The position numbers were made by a program, and so were the translations under genes. From Carya illinoinensis (taxonomy: Eukaryota; Streptophyta; Magnoliopsida; Fagales; Juglandaceae): DNA of 64,000 nucleotides. The notes beneath the pieces are model-generated. The model worked only from the letters and a program-made list of their open reading frames with translations. It was not told where the DNA came from and ran no database searches. Shown in pieces: positions 12,001-23,312 of the stretch (positions within the stretch are counted from its first letter, which is position 1; every line of letters starts with the position of its first letter). The stretch lies in assembly GCF_018687715.1 (NCBI RefSeq), contig NC_056765.1, positions 1,984,001-2,048,000 on the forward strand, written 5' to 3'.

Positions 12001-12096
12001 ATTTTAGGGAATGGGATGGAGGAATCATGGAAAATCCTATAATTTTCCCCAAATTATAGGGAAAGTATCGGTATACAGATGCTGATGGGGATGCTC
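9090..12096 (-). other. Harbinger-1 right flank: likely ORF1 promoter/leader, or a nested non-coding element from 9396
   Basis: I see no coding sequence over these 3 kb. Two readings fit. In one it is the long 5' region of ORF1: on the minus strand around 11590 an AAAACCCTAG-type leader appears, followed by repeated GGGTTGCTCTGAATTTGTTG units (about 11455-11545). In the other, a separate 2.7-kb Harbinger-derived element starts at 9396 (GAGCATCCCCATCC, after TAA 9393-9395) and ends at 12096 (GGATGCTC before TAA). Both ends carry the Harbinger TIR, but TAA is the usual target, so the matching flanks alone do not settle it. Confidence 0.5.
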
Positions 12097-12099
12097 TAA

Positions 12100-13036
12100 C
12101 TGCATGATCATCAAGAGATGTGCATTATAGATGAGATTAATACTGTTTACAATATATTTCACAATTATATTTTAAAATAAGAGATTTTATTGTAAAATAT
12201 CATATAAAAATAATAAAGTTTTACAAAAATGCTCTCATTTTATATCATATGCTGTAAAAAATATTATGAAAAATGTTATGTGTGTATCATTACTCTTTAT
12301 TTTTTGGCGTGTGGTTGCATGTTGGGTTTGACTGAAAAGGGGGGACAAGAGATGGTGGGGGAATTGTATTTATGGGTGTGCAGGCCTTTAGAGCACTTGC
12401 ATTTGACTAAGAGGTGGTGGGGGAATTGGATTGGTTTAGCCAAATGCGAGTGCTTAGTCAAATATAATAAATTTGTGAGTAAATTCGTTGGCATTGGATT
12501 AGACATAATAACTTCATCTGAATTTTCTACAGTTATTCATTCAATTTAAAGTAAACTATAGCTCGATCATATCATTTTTGAATGAATGTTTGTAAACCCA
12601 CTTCCTCTCTCTCCACTTCATTTCTTCCCCACGCATTTCACCTCTTTCTCTCCACTTTAGTTTCTTTCCCACGCAATTCTCCTATTTCTCTCCACTCTAG
12701 TTTCTTTCTCATTGTCCAGGAGCTTTTTGGTTTCATCTGGTCTTGAAGGCGCCACTACACCACCCTCTCTGCTCTCTCTTTCTCTGGTTTCGTCTGTTCT
12801 ATTTCTCTCCAGTTGCACCAAGTATTTGATGTTAACAAATGGATCTTTACATTTATTCTTCCTCACACACTTCTTCTTTATAAAGAATGTGATTTTTCTC
12901 TCCAAATCGTCGTCATAAACAGCTCTGTGGCCAACTCGTCCCCTTTGCCCAATCATTTCATTGCCAGCTCCTCTTTGGTACTGCTCATACCGAAACCCCT
13001 TCTCACAAGTGAATTTTCTTGTTTGCTCTTTCTCTT
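12100..13036. other. Intergenic, no gene seen
   Basis: AT-rich sequence, then at 12388-12455 an imperfect inverted pair (GAGCACTTGCATTTGACTAA against CCAAATGCGAGTGCT) that looks like a very short Tourist-like MITE. At 12590-12820 there is a pyrimidine-rich stretch with repeated TTTCTCTCCACTTTAGTTTC units that resembles a leader but is followed by no recognisable coding region. Confidence 0.4.
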
Positions 13037-13352
13037 AGCTATCATTTGGATGTTGAGCTGAATTGAGATGAATTGAATTCTTTATGAATAATAGTAAGTT
13101 TTGTGGGTTCACCTAAGATGAATTTAGATGTTGAGATGAGTTTAGATGAATTTATAAGAAGTTGAAAAATGTTATAAGTTCCGAGTGTAAAGAGGTGTTG
13201 AGTTGAAAAGGTTGTGGATTCCACGTGTAAATAGGTTTTGAGTTTAGATGAATTTAGTGATTTGAGAGTTAGATGTTTTGAAGTTAAACTCAATTTAAAA
13301 TTAAACTGAATAGAATTGATCTCAGTTCAGTCCAAATTCCAAACGTGGGCCT
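13037..13352. mobile_element. MITE, TTTGGATGTTGAG-type termini
   Basis: The left end (ATCATTTGGATGTTGAGC) and the right end read in reverse (ACGTTTGGAATTTGGACTG) are imperfect inverted repeats around an AT-rich body with repeated GATGAATTTAGATG units. There is no coding capacity. Similar sequence occurs at 40925-41285 and 50589-50780, so it is a repeated family in this genome. Boundaries are approximate. Confidence 0.5.
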
Positions 13353-13611
13353 TAATGTAAAAATGTTCTTGGGTGAAATTTCTTGTGTGAAATTTGGGTA
13401 AATTCATGAGTTAAATTTCATGAATTTACCACTGGACGTACATGTGCAGTTAAAAGAAGGTGAAAACAAATTTGTGCTATGAAATTCACATGGAATAAGA
13501 GAAGCTATAAAAAATGAAGAAATTTTGGAAAAACATGCGGAATAAAGTGATAAAAACAAGAGATTCCATCTGATTGTGTGATGAAAGATCAGTAAAATAT
13601 AAAATGTTGAG

Positions 13612-13760
13612 CTTTTTTTTTTTTTTTTGGTAAATGTTAAAACTTTATTATTGATCATACATGGTTATTTGGGTATACAAGGTGTATGCATGAAAAACAG
13701 TAATCAAGAAAAGGAAAATTGAACGCTCTTGACCAATACATACTAATATTTTTAAAGAAA
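13612..13760 (-). mobile_element. Probable truncated LINE 3' end with poly(A)
   Basis: A run of about 18 T followed by GGTAAATGTTAAAACTTTATT reads on the minus strand as AATAAAGTTTTAACATTTACC plus poly(A), a common 3' terminus of plant L1-type LINEs. The 5' limit and target duplication were not found. The stretch up to 14489 shows no gene. Confidence 0.4.
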
Positions 13761-14489
13761 CATAAAAAAGGCTCTTGACCAGCATCTTGGTGCCATGACA
13801 CTGAGACCAAAGCCAATTTGTGGACTCTTCAAGACCTACATTTTTTCACTGTTCTGATAGTGACAACAAAGCCAATTTATGGAGCATCTTGGTGCTCTAA
13901 TGGTAATGAACATCCCTCTGAAGAATTTGTACCGTTCTAGGATCAATAGTAGCAACAACTTCATCTACAATACGAACCAAAATAATAGAATAGTCTAATT
14001 ACAACAAATACTATAAAAAGTGGACACGTTTTCAAGTCAAAAGAAAAAAAAAATTATTTACAAAGAAATAACAAAATGATTCAAATGAGGAAGGTAAACT
14101 CTTCCCCTGCCATTATTTATGGTGAAAGTTGTTTGTTATCTTTTTTCCCTTACCATTATCTTTGGTATGAGTTTTTCTCCATCTTTGTTCATTTATTTTC
14201 TACTGGCATTTAGTTGTAAGCTAGATATTCAGTTTTCGAAAAAGGTGACCACTTATAGATGGTCATGTGACATATGGCCTATATTTCTTAATTCTAGTAT
14301 TGGCAATAAGGCAATAAAAGACAACTTTTTCTGAATTCTAGTAATGACCAAAATTCAAAGACAACTTGTGCAACTAAAATTTTGAGAAGTCATTGTCAAG
14401 CAACGCATACTTGAAAGATTGTTTATGCTTTTTAACCTTTCTAATGATATTAAATATGTGCCCTACCCTGTCCAAATCATAGTTCAAAC

Positions 14490-14494
14490 AACCC
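14490..14494. repeat. Left target-site duplication of Athila-2 (AACCC)
   Basis: AACCC precedes the 5' LTR and recurs at 29819-29823 directly after the 3' LTR. A 5-bp duplication is standard for gypsy integration. Confidence 0.9.
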
Positions 14495-14915
14495 TGATTG
14501 AGCTGAAATATTGCATATTTTAGTTATTTAAAACCAATATATTTTAAATTCATCATGACATTATTATTGGTTTTAAATGGAAAAATGGTTAAAGTGAATA
14601 AATCAAAGTTGTGATTTTAATTAATTAAAAGCATGAATTTATGCTTGAATTCTACCAACTATTGATTACTGCTCCTAAATCCAATGGTTATGGGAATTTT
14701 GGGAGCTCTGATCTTGAGCTTAATTGGATGTTGAGTTGCCGAGTTGGTGGTGATTGGAAGTTTGAGAATTTGTGGTCTAATTGAGAATTATGCCGTTACT
14801 TTCCTCAGTCAACTTACATAACAACTTCATTTTATACATAGCATATGTATTTTCTATAACTATTTTACTTGTCTGTATTTTATACTTTATGATGATTGTT
14901 ATGCACGATCTGCAG

Positions 14916-15045
14916 TCAAGTGGGAACTGCACAAAGACATCGTCCATGCCTCACAAGAACTCCACAAGCAGATAGTTGAAACTATTAACAATTTTGAGAA
15001 GTTATCATCAGAATCAACTTTTGGATCCCCAAGAACACTTCACAC
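14916..15045 (+). pseudogene. Unidentified captured exon-like segment in LTR U3
   Basis: Following CTGCAG, which could be a splice acceptor, one frame reads without stops as a charged, amphipathic peptide (segments VKWELHKDIVHASQELHKQ and IVETINNFEKLSSES). It looks like part of a coiled-coil protein. The same segment recurs in LTR C (25361-25490), but LTR A has a LINE fragment in its place. I do not recognise the source gene, and chance openness is possible. Confidence 0.35.
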
Positions 15046-15047
15046 AA

Positions 15048-15580
15048 GCAGCCACATGCAGGACACCAACTCACCAGACATGCAGCAGACCACACGGACA
15101 CCATGCAGCAGCAATTCATTCGGACAGCACACAGCCACTAACACCATGCAGGACAGCAACCAAATCACACGATGCAATCACATATGCAGAACAGCTTCAC
15201 TCGGACAGCACACAGCCACTCACACCATGCAGTGGACACATGCAGGAAAGCAACACATGCACACATGCTCACATGCAGCACACGGACACCATGCATGGGA
15301 CCCACTCACACGAAGCAAACATGCAGCACTCAACAAACCTCACACATGCAGATCACTCGGAAGTTGCTGCAGCAAAGAAAAAGAAACTCACACATGCATG
15401 ACAGCAGGAACATTCGGACAGCAACCTGGACGTGCAGCAGCAGCAAGCTTCTGAGTTATTTATTCCTTCTTTTCCGAGCAGCTCACATGCAATAAAATCA
15501 CACCAGCTCACACAGCAGACAACACCTCATTCGGACACATGCAGGACAGCAACCAGCTCACACATGCAGCAGGTCACCAC
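15048..15580 (+). repeat. CATGCA-rich U3 block of LTR B
   Basis: About 15 copies of CATGCA occur on one strand in about 530 bp, among CACACCATGCAG, GGACAGCA and CAGCAG repeats. Two extend to the full RY palindrome CATGCATG (near 15292 and 15394). The block lies immediately upstream of the TATAAAA, where enhancer sites of an LTR promoter are expected. An embryo/seed B3-factor link is inference. Confidence 0.7.
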
Positions 15581-15613
15581 GGCATCACTTGAGCAGCTCA
15601 CAAGAGACACGGC

Positions 15614-15620
15614 TATAAAA
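15614..15620 (+). promoter_or_regulatory. Likely TATA box of the Athila-2 5' LTR
   Basis: TATAAAA in ACGGCTATAAAAGGAAGG, downstream of the CATGCA block. It is conserved at 28386-28392 in LTR C. Transcription would start about 30 bp downstream; this is not shown directly. Confidence 0.6.
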
Positions 15621-16981
15621 GGAAGGAAGGTTTTCGTCCAGAGAGAGAGTTGGGGGAGGAGTTCAGTGCGTGGGGTAGCTTAGCTGAAAGTTTTTTTTTA
15701 TGCTTTTCGTTCAGACCTGAAGAGTTGTTTTCGGAAGGAAGTTTCAGTTTTTGTTTTGGTTTTATTTTCTGTTTAGAAGAAGCAGGAGTTGTTTTCGGAA
15801 GGAAGTTTTAGTTTTTAACTTGTTTTTATTTTCATTTAGAAGCTAGCAGCAGCAGAGTCTTTTAGTTGAAATTCCTTTTCGGTTCCAACAGTTTTTCTTT
15901 ACTCTTTTCGTTTGAGGAGAGGCAGCTGTAATGAATTTATCCTTTCACTTTGTTTTGGTTCCAGACCGAGACCTAGGAGTAGAGTAGCTTTTAGTTTTTA
16001 TTTCTATTCTTTTCTTTTTCGTTTTGGACCAGGGTGGCTGTTTTTGTCTTTCTGCACTTATTTTCGTTTGTTTTGGTCTTCATGGACGGATGCAGCAGCA
16101 GATTTCGTCAATCATTTATTTTTAGTTTAGTTCTATAGTTTTACTTATCATATTTAGTTTTTATTCTTTTCGGTTGTAGCGTTGAGCATTTCTTTTTTTT
16201 TTTTCTTTCTCTCGTTCGTGTTCATCGTTTGGAGTTCTCATTTTATTTTACTTCGGTTCATTTCTTTGTTTATTTGTCTCTTATTTGGTGCTCATTCCTT
16301 TTCACGTTGCAGACTGAACTTGATTGTTCTAGGGGAGAGTTGTGCTCGGCAGTTTTTATTTTTGCCTACAATGCTTTGTTGTTTTAAGAATTTTTTTTAT
16401 TAAGAATTGTTTTAGAATTTTTAATTAAGTGTACTAGTTTAATTTATTGCAAGAAGGGTTTGGTAGAGAACTTTTGTTTTTTGTTTTAAGTTGGGTAATT
16501 TAATTGTTGTGTACTTATTTCATGTTATTTATTTTTATTGTTTCATTAAGCTTTCATTTTAATAGTAATTACAATTGTTATGATTTAATTTGAGAATTTG
16601 TGATTTAGATGATAAACCCTAGAATATTGGTTTTATGCATTTTCAATTTTCAATGCATATTTTGATTACTTTCCAATCTAGTTTAATTCTTAATTTAGTT
16701 TTATTAATTTCTGAATTTAATCTGTTAGTCATTTACATTTCAATCCGACAATCATAAATCTAAAAATATGAATCTAGTCCATGACTAGTAACCTCTTCCA
16801 TCCATTGTACATATCATCCTTTTGTTTCTCTTTGTGAAGTTTTTCACATTTTTCAACAAGTTTAATTTTAAGTAACTTTCCCTGAGGAGACGATCTAGGA
16901 ATTTATTCCTAATTATTACACGACATCCTCCTGCACTTGGGATAGCATTAGTGCTACTCATTTTTGAGTGAGTCAAGTTTT

Positions 16982-16999
16982 TGGCGCCGTTGCCGGGGA
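16982..16999 (+). other. Primer-binding site complementary to tRNA-Asp
   Basis: TGGCGCCGTTGCCGGGGA, six bases after the LTR, is an 18-base match to the complement of the 3' end of plant tRNA-Asp(GUC). It is the primer used by Athila-group and many other plant gypsy elements and marks the start of minus-strand DNA synthesis. Confidence 0.93.
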
Positions 17000-17263
17000 A
17001 AGTAGTTTAACTTAAATTTAAACTTGTTATTTTATTTTATTTTTCTCTACCATATTGTCTCTGGTTACTCATCTCATCTGCATCAACCACTCATTTCTAC
17101 CATATTAAATTAATGTTTCGTGTCATGGGTAAGAGACACTTCAAATAGGTTGCTTAGAGTCACATCGAGTGTTGAGAGTAGTATACACAGCTTGGAGATA
17201 GATAGCTCGTCTATCTTATCTTCGAGTGAGCCAGGTGACAAAATTGAAATCGAATCAGAAAAC

Positions 17264-19258
17264 ATGGCTGCGCCTGCACCACGCACTCTTAAGGACTATT
17301 TGCAACCCACTCGTACCACTACACCTTCATGCATAATTTTACCTGAAAATGCACCTAATTTCTCTATCAAGCATGGCATGATGTCGGTGATACCTCAGTT
17401 CCATGGGATGGATTCTGAGAGTCCTTACCAGCACTTGACAGATTTTGAGCTGGCTTGTGCTACTTTTATCACTAGGGCTGTTACTGATGAATTCATTAGA
17501 CTTCGTTTATTTCCTTTTTCTTTAAAGGATAAAGCGAAGATATGGTTTAACTCCTTGAGACCTAATTCCATTTCTAGTTGGTCTGACATGCAACGTGAAT
17601 TCTTACAGAAATTTTTTCCTTTTCAGAGAACTCAATTTTTGCAGGAGCAGATCAGCCAGTTCAATCAGAGACCTGATGAGACCTTTCAGGCCAGTTGGGA
17701 GAAATTTAAGGATTTGGTGAACATTTGTCCACATCATGGTTTTGAATCCTGGAGGCTGGTGAGCTACTTTTACACTAGTCTCACTCCGGAATACAAGCAA
17801 TTTGTTCAAACAATGTGCAATGGGGAGTTCTTCAGCAAAGAACCAGATGAAGTATTATCATTTTTCGACTACCTTGCTGAGAGCGCACAACAATGGAACA
17901 CTCGTACTGATTGAGTTCCATTAACAGCACAGCCAATGAGGGCTATTTCAGGAGGAGGCAGATATGAGCTCAAAGGAGACACGGATGTTCAAGCCCGAAT
18001 AACTGCATTGACTAGAAGAATGGAGGTCATGGAGATGGAAAAAGTAAAGGCTGCGAAAGTAGCAGAGGCATGTTCTATATGTGCTGATTCAAACCATAAG
18101 ACCCAAGACTGCCCAATTATGCCAGTATTTCAAGAAGGTGGGTCTGAACCAATACAATCAACCAACTGGGTCAATCGAGCACAGAATCAACCTTTCTCCA
18201 ACACATATTATCCGGGGTGGAGAAATCACCCAAATTTCTCATGGAGAAATGATCAGCCTGGTCGGTCCCCACCACCTCAGCAGCAGCCATTTAATCAAGG
18301 TGCTCCTCAGCACCAGTATCCGCCATATCAAAATCCTCAGAGCTATCCTTATATAGCTCCTCCTGGATTTCAGCCTCATGTAGTTGCACAAAGTTCTCAG
18401 CCTTCATCATCTGCAAAGAAGACTCTAGATGACAGTATGGCACAGATGGCCAATACACTTCAGCAATTCATGCAGATTCAGGTCACCACAAATAATCAGA
18501 ACACTCAGGCCATAAATGAGTTGCGTGGCACTATTAATAAGATGAGCACAACCTTGAGCACCCTAGAGAAAGGAAAATTTCCAGCACAGCCTCAGCCTAA
18601 TCCTCAAGTATACAGACAACAACAACATCAAGTGCATAATGTCTCAGGAGACGTTGTTGAGACAGCAAAAGCTGTTCTTACCTTGAGAAGTGGGAAGGAA
18701 GTTCCCCGACCTGAGATGACCATAGACACAGAGGTAATTGCTCCTACCCCTAAAGATGCAGCGGAGACGGATGAAGCTGAAAAAGAACCAGAGGTAGCGA
18801 GACCAGAACAGAAGAAGCCTGTGAGTGCAGATGTTGAAACTAGTAAGGGATACCAACCTGTGGTACCCTATCCTCAGAGATTGGCAGCTGGCAAAAAGAA
18901 TAAGTATCACACGGAAATTCAAGAGATTTTCAAGCAAGTGAAAATCAATATTCCACTCTTGGATGCCATACAACAAGTGCCTTCATATGCAAAATTTTTG
19001 AAGGACTTGTGCACGGTGAAGAGGAAGCTGAATGTGAAGAAGAAAGCTTTCCTAACGGAGCAAGTTAGTGCATTGATATTGAACGAGACTCCTCAGAAGT
19101 TTGGAGATCCCGGCTCTCCCAACATCTCCATTATGATTGGTGAATCACGAATTGGGAGAGCTTTACTTGATTTGGGGAGTAGTGTGAACTTGCTACCGTT
19201 CTCAGTATATGAGCAGTTGGGATTGGGTGAGCTAAAAAAGACCTCCATCATGCTATAG
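17264..19258 (+). pseudogene. Athila-2 gag and protease region
   Basis: The best start is ATG 17264 (MAAPAPRTLKDYLQPTR). The open frame extends upstream to about 17120, but without a good ATG. The protein has a retrotransposon gag capsid domain (IPQFHGM through WNSLRP-like and SISSWSDMQREFLQKFF), a basic region, one CCHC knuckle (CSICADSNHKTQDC, near 18072), a Q/P-rich linker, and an aspartic protease whose active site reads LLDLGSSVNLLPFSVY (near 19165). Gag would form the particle; the protease would cut the polyprotein. A TGA at 17912-17914 (probably from TGG) splits gag, and TAG at 19256-19258 ends the protease before LADRS. The frame is otherwise unbroken into pol. Confidence 0.9.
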
Positions 19259-22200
19259 TTGGCTGACAGATCAATTAAGGTACCGAGGGGTATTGTAGAG
19301 GACGTGTTGGTCCAGGTGGATAAATTCTACTACCTAGTAGATTTTGTGGTTCTTGACATGCAGCAGCCGGTCTCCACTATTTATCAAGCTCCTGTCATCC
19401 TAGGAAGGCCATTTCTAGCTACATCAAATGCTTTGATCAATTGCAGAAGTGGAGTTTTGAAGCTTACCTTTGGGAACATGGCACTTGAGTTAAACGTTTT
19501 CAACGCTTGCAAGATGCCAGCACATTTGGATGACACAAGTGATTTGAATGCTGTGGAGAGTTTGACACCAACAGATTTTATTTGCTCAACTTCTCCTTTT
19601 TCTGATGATGATTATATTTTTCAGACACCTGAATTTTTACTTGATGAGAAAATTGATCTTATTGATGAAGATGACTTTGATTTTTTTGATTGTTTTGCAG
19701 ATTCATCTTTACCACTTGAAGTACAATTTGCGGGAGCAAGATGGAAACCCCAGTTCGAAGCTTTACCATCACCAGACATACTTAGATCTTCAGAGGAAGA
19801 AGTTCCTCAGATGGAACTGAAACCGCTTCCTCAAGATTTAAAGTATGCGTTTCTTGGACCTGAAGAAGGAACTTTTCCGGTGGTGATTTCCTCAAAGCTA
19901 AATCAGAAGGATGAAGCCCAGTTGATTGAAGTATTAAGAAAGCACCGAGGCGCAATTGGTTGGACAATAGCCGACATCAAAGGCATTGATGCCGCTGTAT
20001 GTACCCACAGAATCCATCTTGAAGACGATGCTAAACCAGTTCGTGATGCTCAACGAAGGCTCAATCCTACAATGAAGGAAGTCGTGAAAGAGGAAGTGCT
20101 TAAGCTACTCGCAATGGGTATCATTTATCCCATCTCAGACAGTAAGTGGGTAAGTCCAACTCAAGTGGTACCAAAGAAATCTAGTTTGATTGTCATAAAA
20201 AATGAAAAAAATGAGTTGATTCCAACTAGAATGGTTACTGGCTGGAGAATGTGCATTGACTATAGAAAACTTAACTCAGCCAGTAGGAAGGATCATTTTC
20301 CTTTACCATTCTTGGATCAAATTTTGGAAAGAGTAGCTGGTAATGCATATTATTGTTTCTTGGATGGCTATTCTGGTTATTATCAAATTGCTGTAGCACC
20401 TGAGGATCAGGAGAAAACCACTTTCACCTGTCCTTTTGGCACTTTTGCTTTTACTAGAATGCCTTTTGGTCTGTGTAATGCTCCAGCTACTTTTCAGAGA
20501 TGCATGATGAGTATTTTTTCCGATATGATTGATGACATTTGTGAAATATTCATGGATGATTTCTCTGTTTTTGTAAAATCCTTTGAGAGTTGTTTGCATA
20601 ATTTGGCACGTATTCTCCAGAGATGTGAGGAAAAGAATCTTTTACTTAATTGGGAGAAATGCCAATTTATGGTTACTCAGGGCATTGTATTGGGGCATAT
20701 TGTTTCTTCTGAGGGTATAAAGGTTGACAAGGCAAAGATTGAATTAATATCTAAACTTCCTATACCTAGGACGGTTAAGGATATTCGTTCTTTTCTTGGT
20801 CATGCTGGCTTTTATAGGCGGTTTATTCAAGGGTTTAGTTCTATTGCAAAACCTTTGTGCACTCTTCTACAAAATGATATTGAATTTGTTTGGACTGATG
20901 AGTGCCAAAAAGCCTTTGATACCTTGAAAAAGTCGCTTACCACTGCCCCTATTGTGCAACCCCTGCAGTGGGACCTTCCCTTTGAGATTATGACAGATGC
21001 TAGTGACTATGCCTTAGGAGCTGTTTTGGGGCAGCGAGTGGATAACAGACCTTTTGTGATTTATTATGCCAGTAGAACTTTGAATGATGCCCAGAAAAAT
21101 TATACCACTACTGAAAAAGAATTGCTTGCAGTTGTTTTTGCACTTGATAAATTCCGGGCTTATATTCTTGGTTCTCATGTTACTATTTTCACTGACCACT
21201 CTGCTCTTAAGTATTTGTTGGCCAAGAAAGATGCAAAACCACGCTTAATTCGATGGATTCTATTACTTCAAGAGTTCAACATCAACATAAAGGATAAAAA
21301 AGGAGTTGAAAATGTGGTAGCTGACCACCTCTCTAGATTGTCATCATCTCCTTCTTCAAATGTCAGCCTTCCTCTTGATGATAGTTTCCCGGATGAGCAG
21401 CTGTTTGTGGTTGATGGAGCTCCCTGGTATGCTGATATAGTCAATTATCTAGTTACTGAGCGAATGCCTTCTGAATGGTCAACCCAAGATAAGCGTCGGT
21501 TTCTATCTGAGGTAAAACATTTCTACTTTGATGACCCTTATCTTTTCAAGTATTGTTCGGATCAATTGATTCGGAGATGCATTCCTAATGATGAGTTTTC
21601 TTCAGTATTGAGATTTTGTCATACGGGTGCATGTGGTGGTCATTTTTCAGCAAATAAAACAGTGACAAAAATTTTGCAAAGCGGTTTTTATTGGCCTTCC
21701 ATGTTTAAGGATGCTTACAATTTTTGTAAAGCATGTGAGTCTTGTCAAAAGTTGGGAGCCATTAGCAAAAGAAACATGATGCCCCTTTCCCCCATTCTTA
21801 CTTTAGAAATCTTTGATTGTTGGGGAATAGACTTCATGGGACCTTTTCCGGTTTCCTTTGGAAACACATATATTTTGTTGGCTGTGGATTATGTTTCAAA
21901 GTGGGTTGAGGCCATCGCTTGCAAAACCAATGACCATCATGTTATACTAAAATTTTTACAATCTTTGTTTGCTCGATTTGGCATGCCCAAGGTTATCATC
22001 AGTGACGGGAGTTCTCATTTTTGCAATAAACCATTTTCTACACTTGTGAAGAAATATGGTATCACACACAGAGTTTCTACCCCTTATCACCCACAAACTA
22101 ATAGACAAGCTGAATTGGCAAACAGATAAATAAAAATCATTCTGGAGAAAACAGTAAATCCTAATAGGAAAGATTGGTTGATTAAGCTTCTTGATGCTCT

Positions 22201-22714
22201 GTGGGCTTATAGGATAGCTTTTAAAACAAATCTAGGGATGTCTCCCTATCGATTAGTTTATGGTAAAGCTTGTCATTTACCTGTTGACATTCAGCATCGA
22301 GCTCTTTGGGCCATAAAGCATGTTAACATGTCACTTGATAAAGCTTCAGGGCTGAGAAAATTACAGATCAATGAATTGGATGAAGCTCGTCGGAATGCTT
22401 ATGACAACGCGCAAATGGCAAAGGAGCGCATGAAAATTCTGCATGATCAGAAAATTCATCCAAAGCATTTCACACTTGGCCAGGAAGTTCTTCTTTACAA
22501 CTCTCGCTTGCATATTTTTCCTGGAAAGTTGAAATCCCGATGGAGTGGGCCGTACATTGTAAAGACCGTTCATCCTCATGGCGCGGTAGACATTGTCAAT
22601 CCGAAGAATGGTAATAGCTTCATTGTCAACGGACAACGTCTAAAGTCATTTCTGAAGGTCTTTGATCCACATGATGAGATCTTGCTTGTGCAAGACCCCA
22701 GGGAAGTGCTTTAA
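19259..22714 (+). pseudogene. Athila-2 pol: RT, RNase H, integrase
   Basis: It is the same frame as gag. It contains the end of the protease ([13 protein letters not shown]), then RT ([29 protein letters not shown]), RNase H ([16 protein letters not shown]), and integrase with its zinc region ([22 protein letters not shown]). The integrase core has Asp in GIDFMGPFP and Asp in ISDGSSHF, and Glu in RQAELANR. A chromodomain-like tail is absent, as expected for Athila. A TAA at 22127-22129, where Athila-1 has GAG, cuts integrase just after the catalytic Glu; the frame reopens to 22714. In the same stretch a Gly of Athila-1 (TNGQ) is Arg here (TNRQ). Catalytic residues themselves are kept. No frameshift in 5.4 kb. 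Confidence 0.92.
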
Positions 22715-22872
22715 GTTGTTTTTCCTTCTTTACAGTTTTCTTTACTTGCTTTTTTTTTATTTGTTCGTTTGCTTTGATTTTATATTTCATGTTGAATGTT
22801 TGTTTTGCTTGCTTAGTTCTGTGCACTTCGTTCGATTCATTGAGAACTATGTCTCTCACTAGTTGAGGGGTG
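22715..22872 (+). other. Post-pol leader with splice-acceptor-like site
   Basis: Right after pol, TTTTTCCTTCTTTACAG (about 22720-22736) resembles a splice acceptor and is also present in Athila-1. In env-class retrotransposons a spliced RNA carries the third ORF. The block 22838-22872 (CATTGAGAACTATGT then GTTGAGGGG) is a degenerate copy of the pre-PPT block also found at 23980-24014. Confidence 0.5.
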
Positions 22873-22884
22873 TGGACTGAAGAA

Positions 22885-23080
22885 AACGGTGCGTTAGTAG
22901 ACACTGTAGATAGTTGAAAAAATAATTGGATCCATCCGTGATCTGACAAGTGTGACTGTAGATAGTTGAAAAAAATAATTGGATCCGTTCGTGATCTGAC
23001 AAGTGGCTGGAGATTTGAAAGTTAAAAAAATAGTTGGATCGTCCGTGACCTGACAAGAGTGGCTGGAGATTTGAAAAAAT
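22885..23080 (+). repeat. Three imperfect tandem repeats of about 58 bp
   Basis: Each unit has the pattern TAGTTGAAAAAAATAATTGGATC then CGTCCGTGACCTGACAAG, starting near 22908, 22964 and 23012. The related segment in the SIRE element (54880-54930) has a single unit, so the expansion happened on this copy. Confidence 0.7.
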
Positions 23081-23192
23081 CACCTGATGTTGTTGAAAAA
23101 CGTGATTGAAGGCTCCGAGTTTCTAAGAAATGTCATTTCACCGAAATCACATTGCTTTTTGACTTGGATGATAGCTCGTCTGGTTCTTTTTG

Positions 23193-23312
23193 CTATCTCT
23201 ATAAAATCAGTCCTGAACTTCATCAAATCCGCATCAAGTTTTCTTCTCATCTCTATAAACTCATCTGCATTCTTTCAACATTCTCATTTTTAAGCCTTCT
23301 ATTCTTCTGTCA
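23193..23312 (+). promoter_or_regulatory. Putative promoter and leader of the coiled-coil ORF
   Basis: CTCTATAAAATCAG (TATAAAA about 23200-23206) lies some 110 bp before the ATG, with a second CTCTATAAACTC near 23250. A pyrimidine-rich leader (TTCTTTCAACATTCTC) follows. The arrangement and the first TATA motif are conserved in the related copy at 55076-55187. The sequence looks like a small self-contained transcription unit inside the retrotransposon. Confidence 0.45.

Larger units (their letters stand above)
5979..12096 (+). mobile_element. PIF/Harbinger transposon, left end missing (Harbinger-1)
   Basis: The region contains a DDE transposase on + and, converging with it, a Myb-like ORF1 on -, the two-gene set typical of PIF/Harbinger. 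The right end is GATGGGGATGCTC at 12084-12096 followed by TAA (12097-12099), the standard TAA/TTA target. Just inside it the sequence reads AAATTATAGGG, the mirror of CCCTATAATTT near the left end of a related element at 51841. The left terminus would lie beyond hAT-A, outside the window. An internal GAGCATCCCCATCC at 9396, preceded by TAA, could be the left end of a nested element, so the exact extent is uncertain. Confidence 0.65.
14495..16975 (+). repeat. 5' LTR of Athila-2 (LTR B)
   Basis: 2481 bp, TG...CA ends. It contains a non-LINE coding-like insert (14916-15045), a CATGCA-rich block, a TATAAAA at 15614-15620 in a GC-richer setting (likely core promoter) and a T-rich R/U5 part. It ends 6 bp before the primer-binding site. 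Confidence 0.95.

Noticed and set aside
15056..15454. Overlapping Thr/His/Gln-rich frames in LTRs B and C
   Set aside because: They come from repeat composition; the hAT-free and hAT-split LTRs read differently and no domain is visible.
16182..16403. Hydrophobic plus-strand frame in LTR B, repeated in LTR C
   Set aside because: It lies in T-rich U5-like DNA; Phe/Leu-rich reading is a composition effect and no signal of selection is visible.
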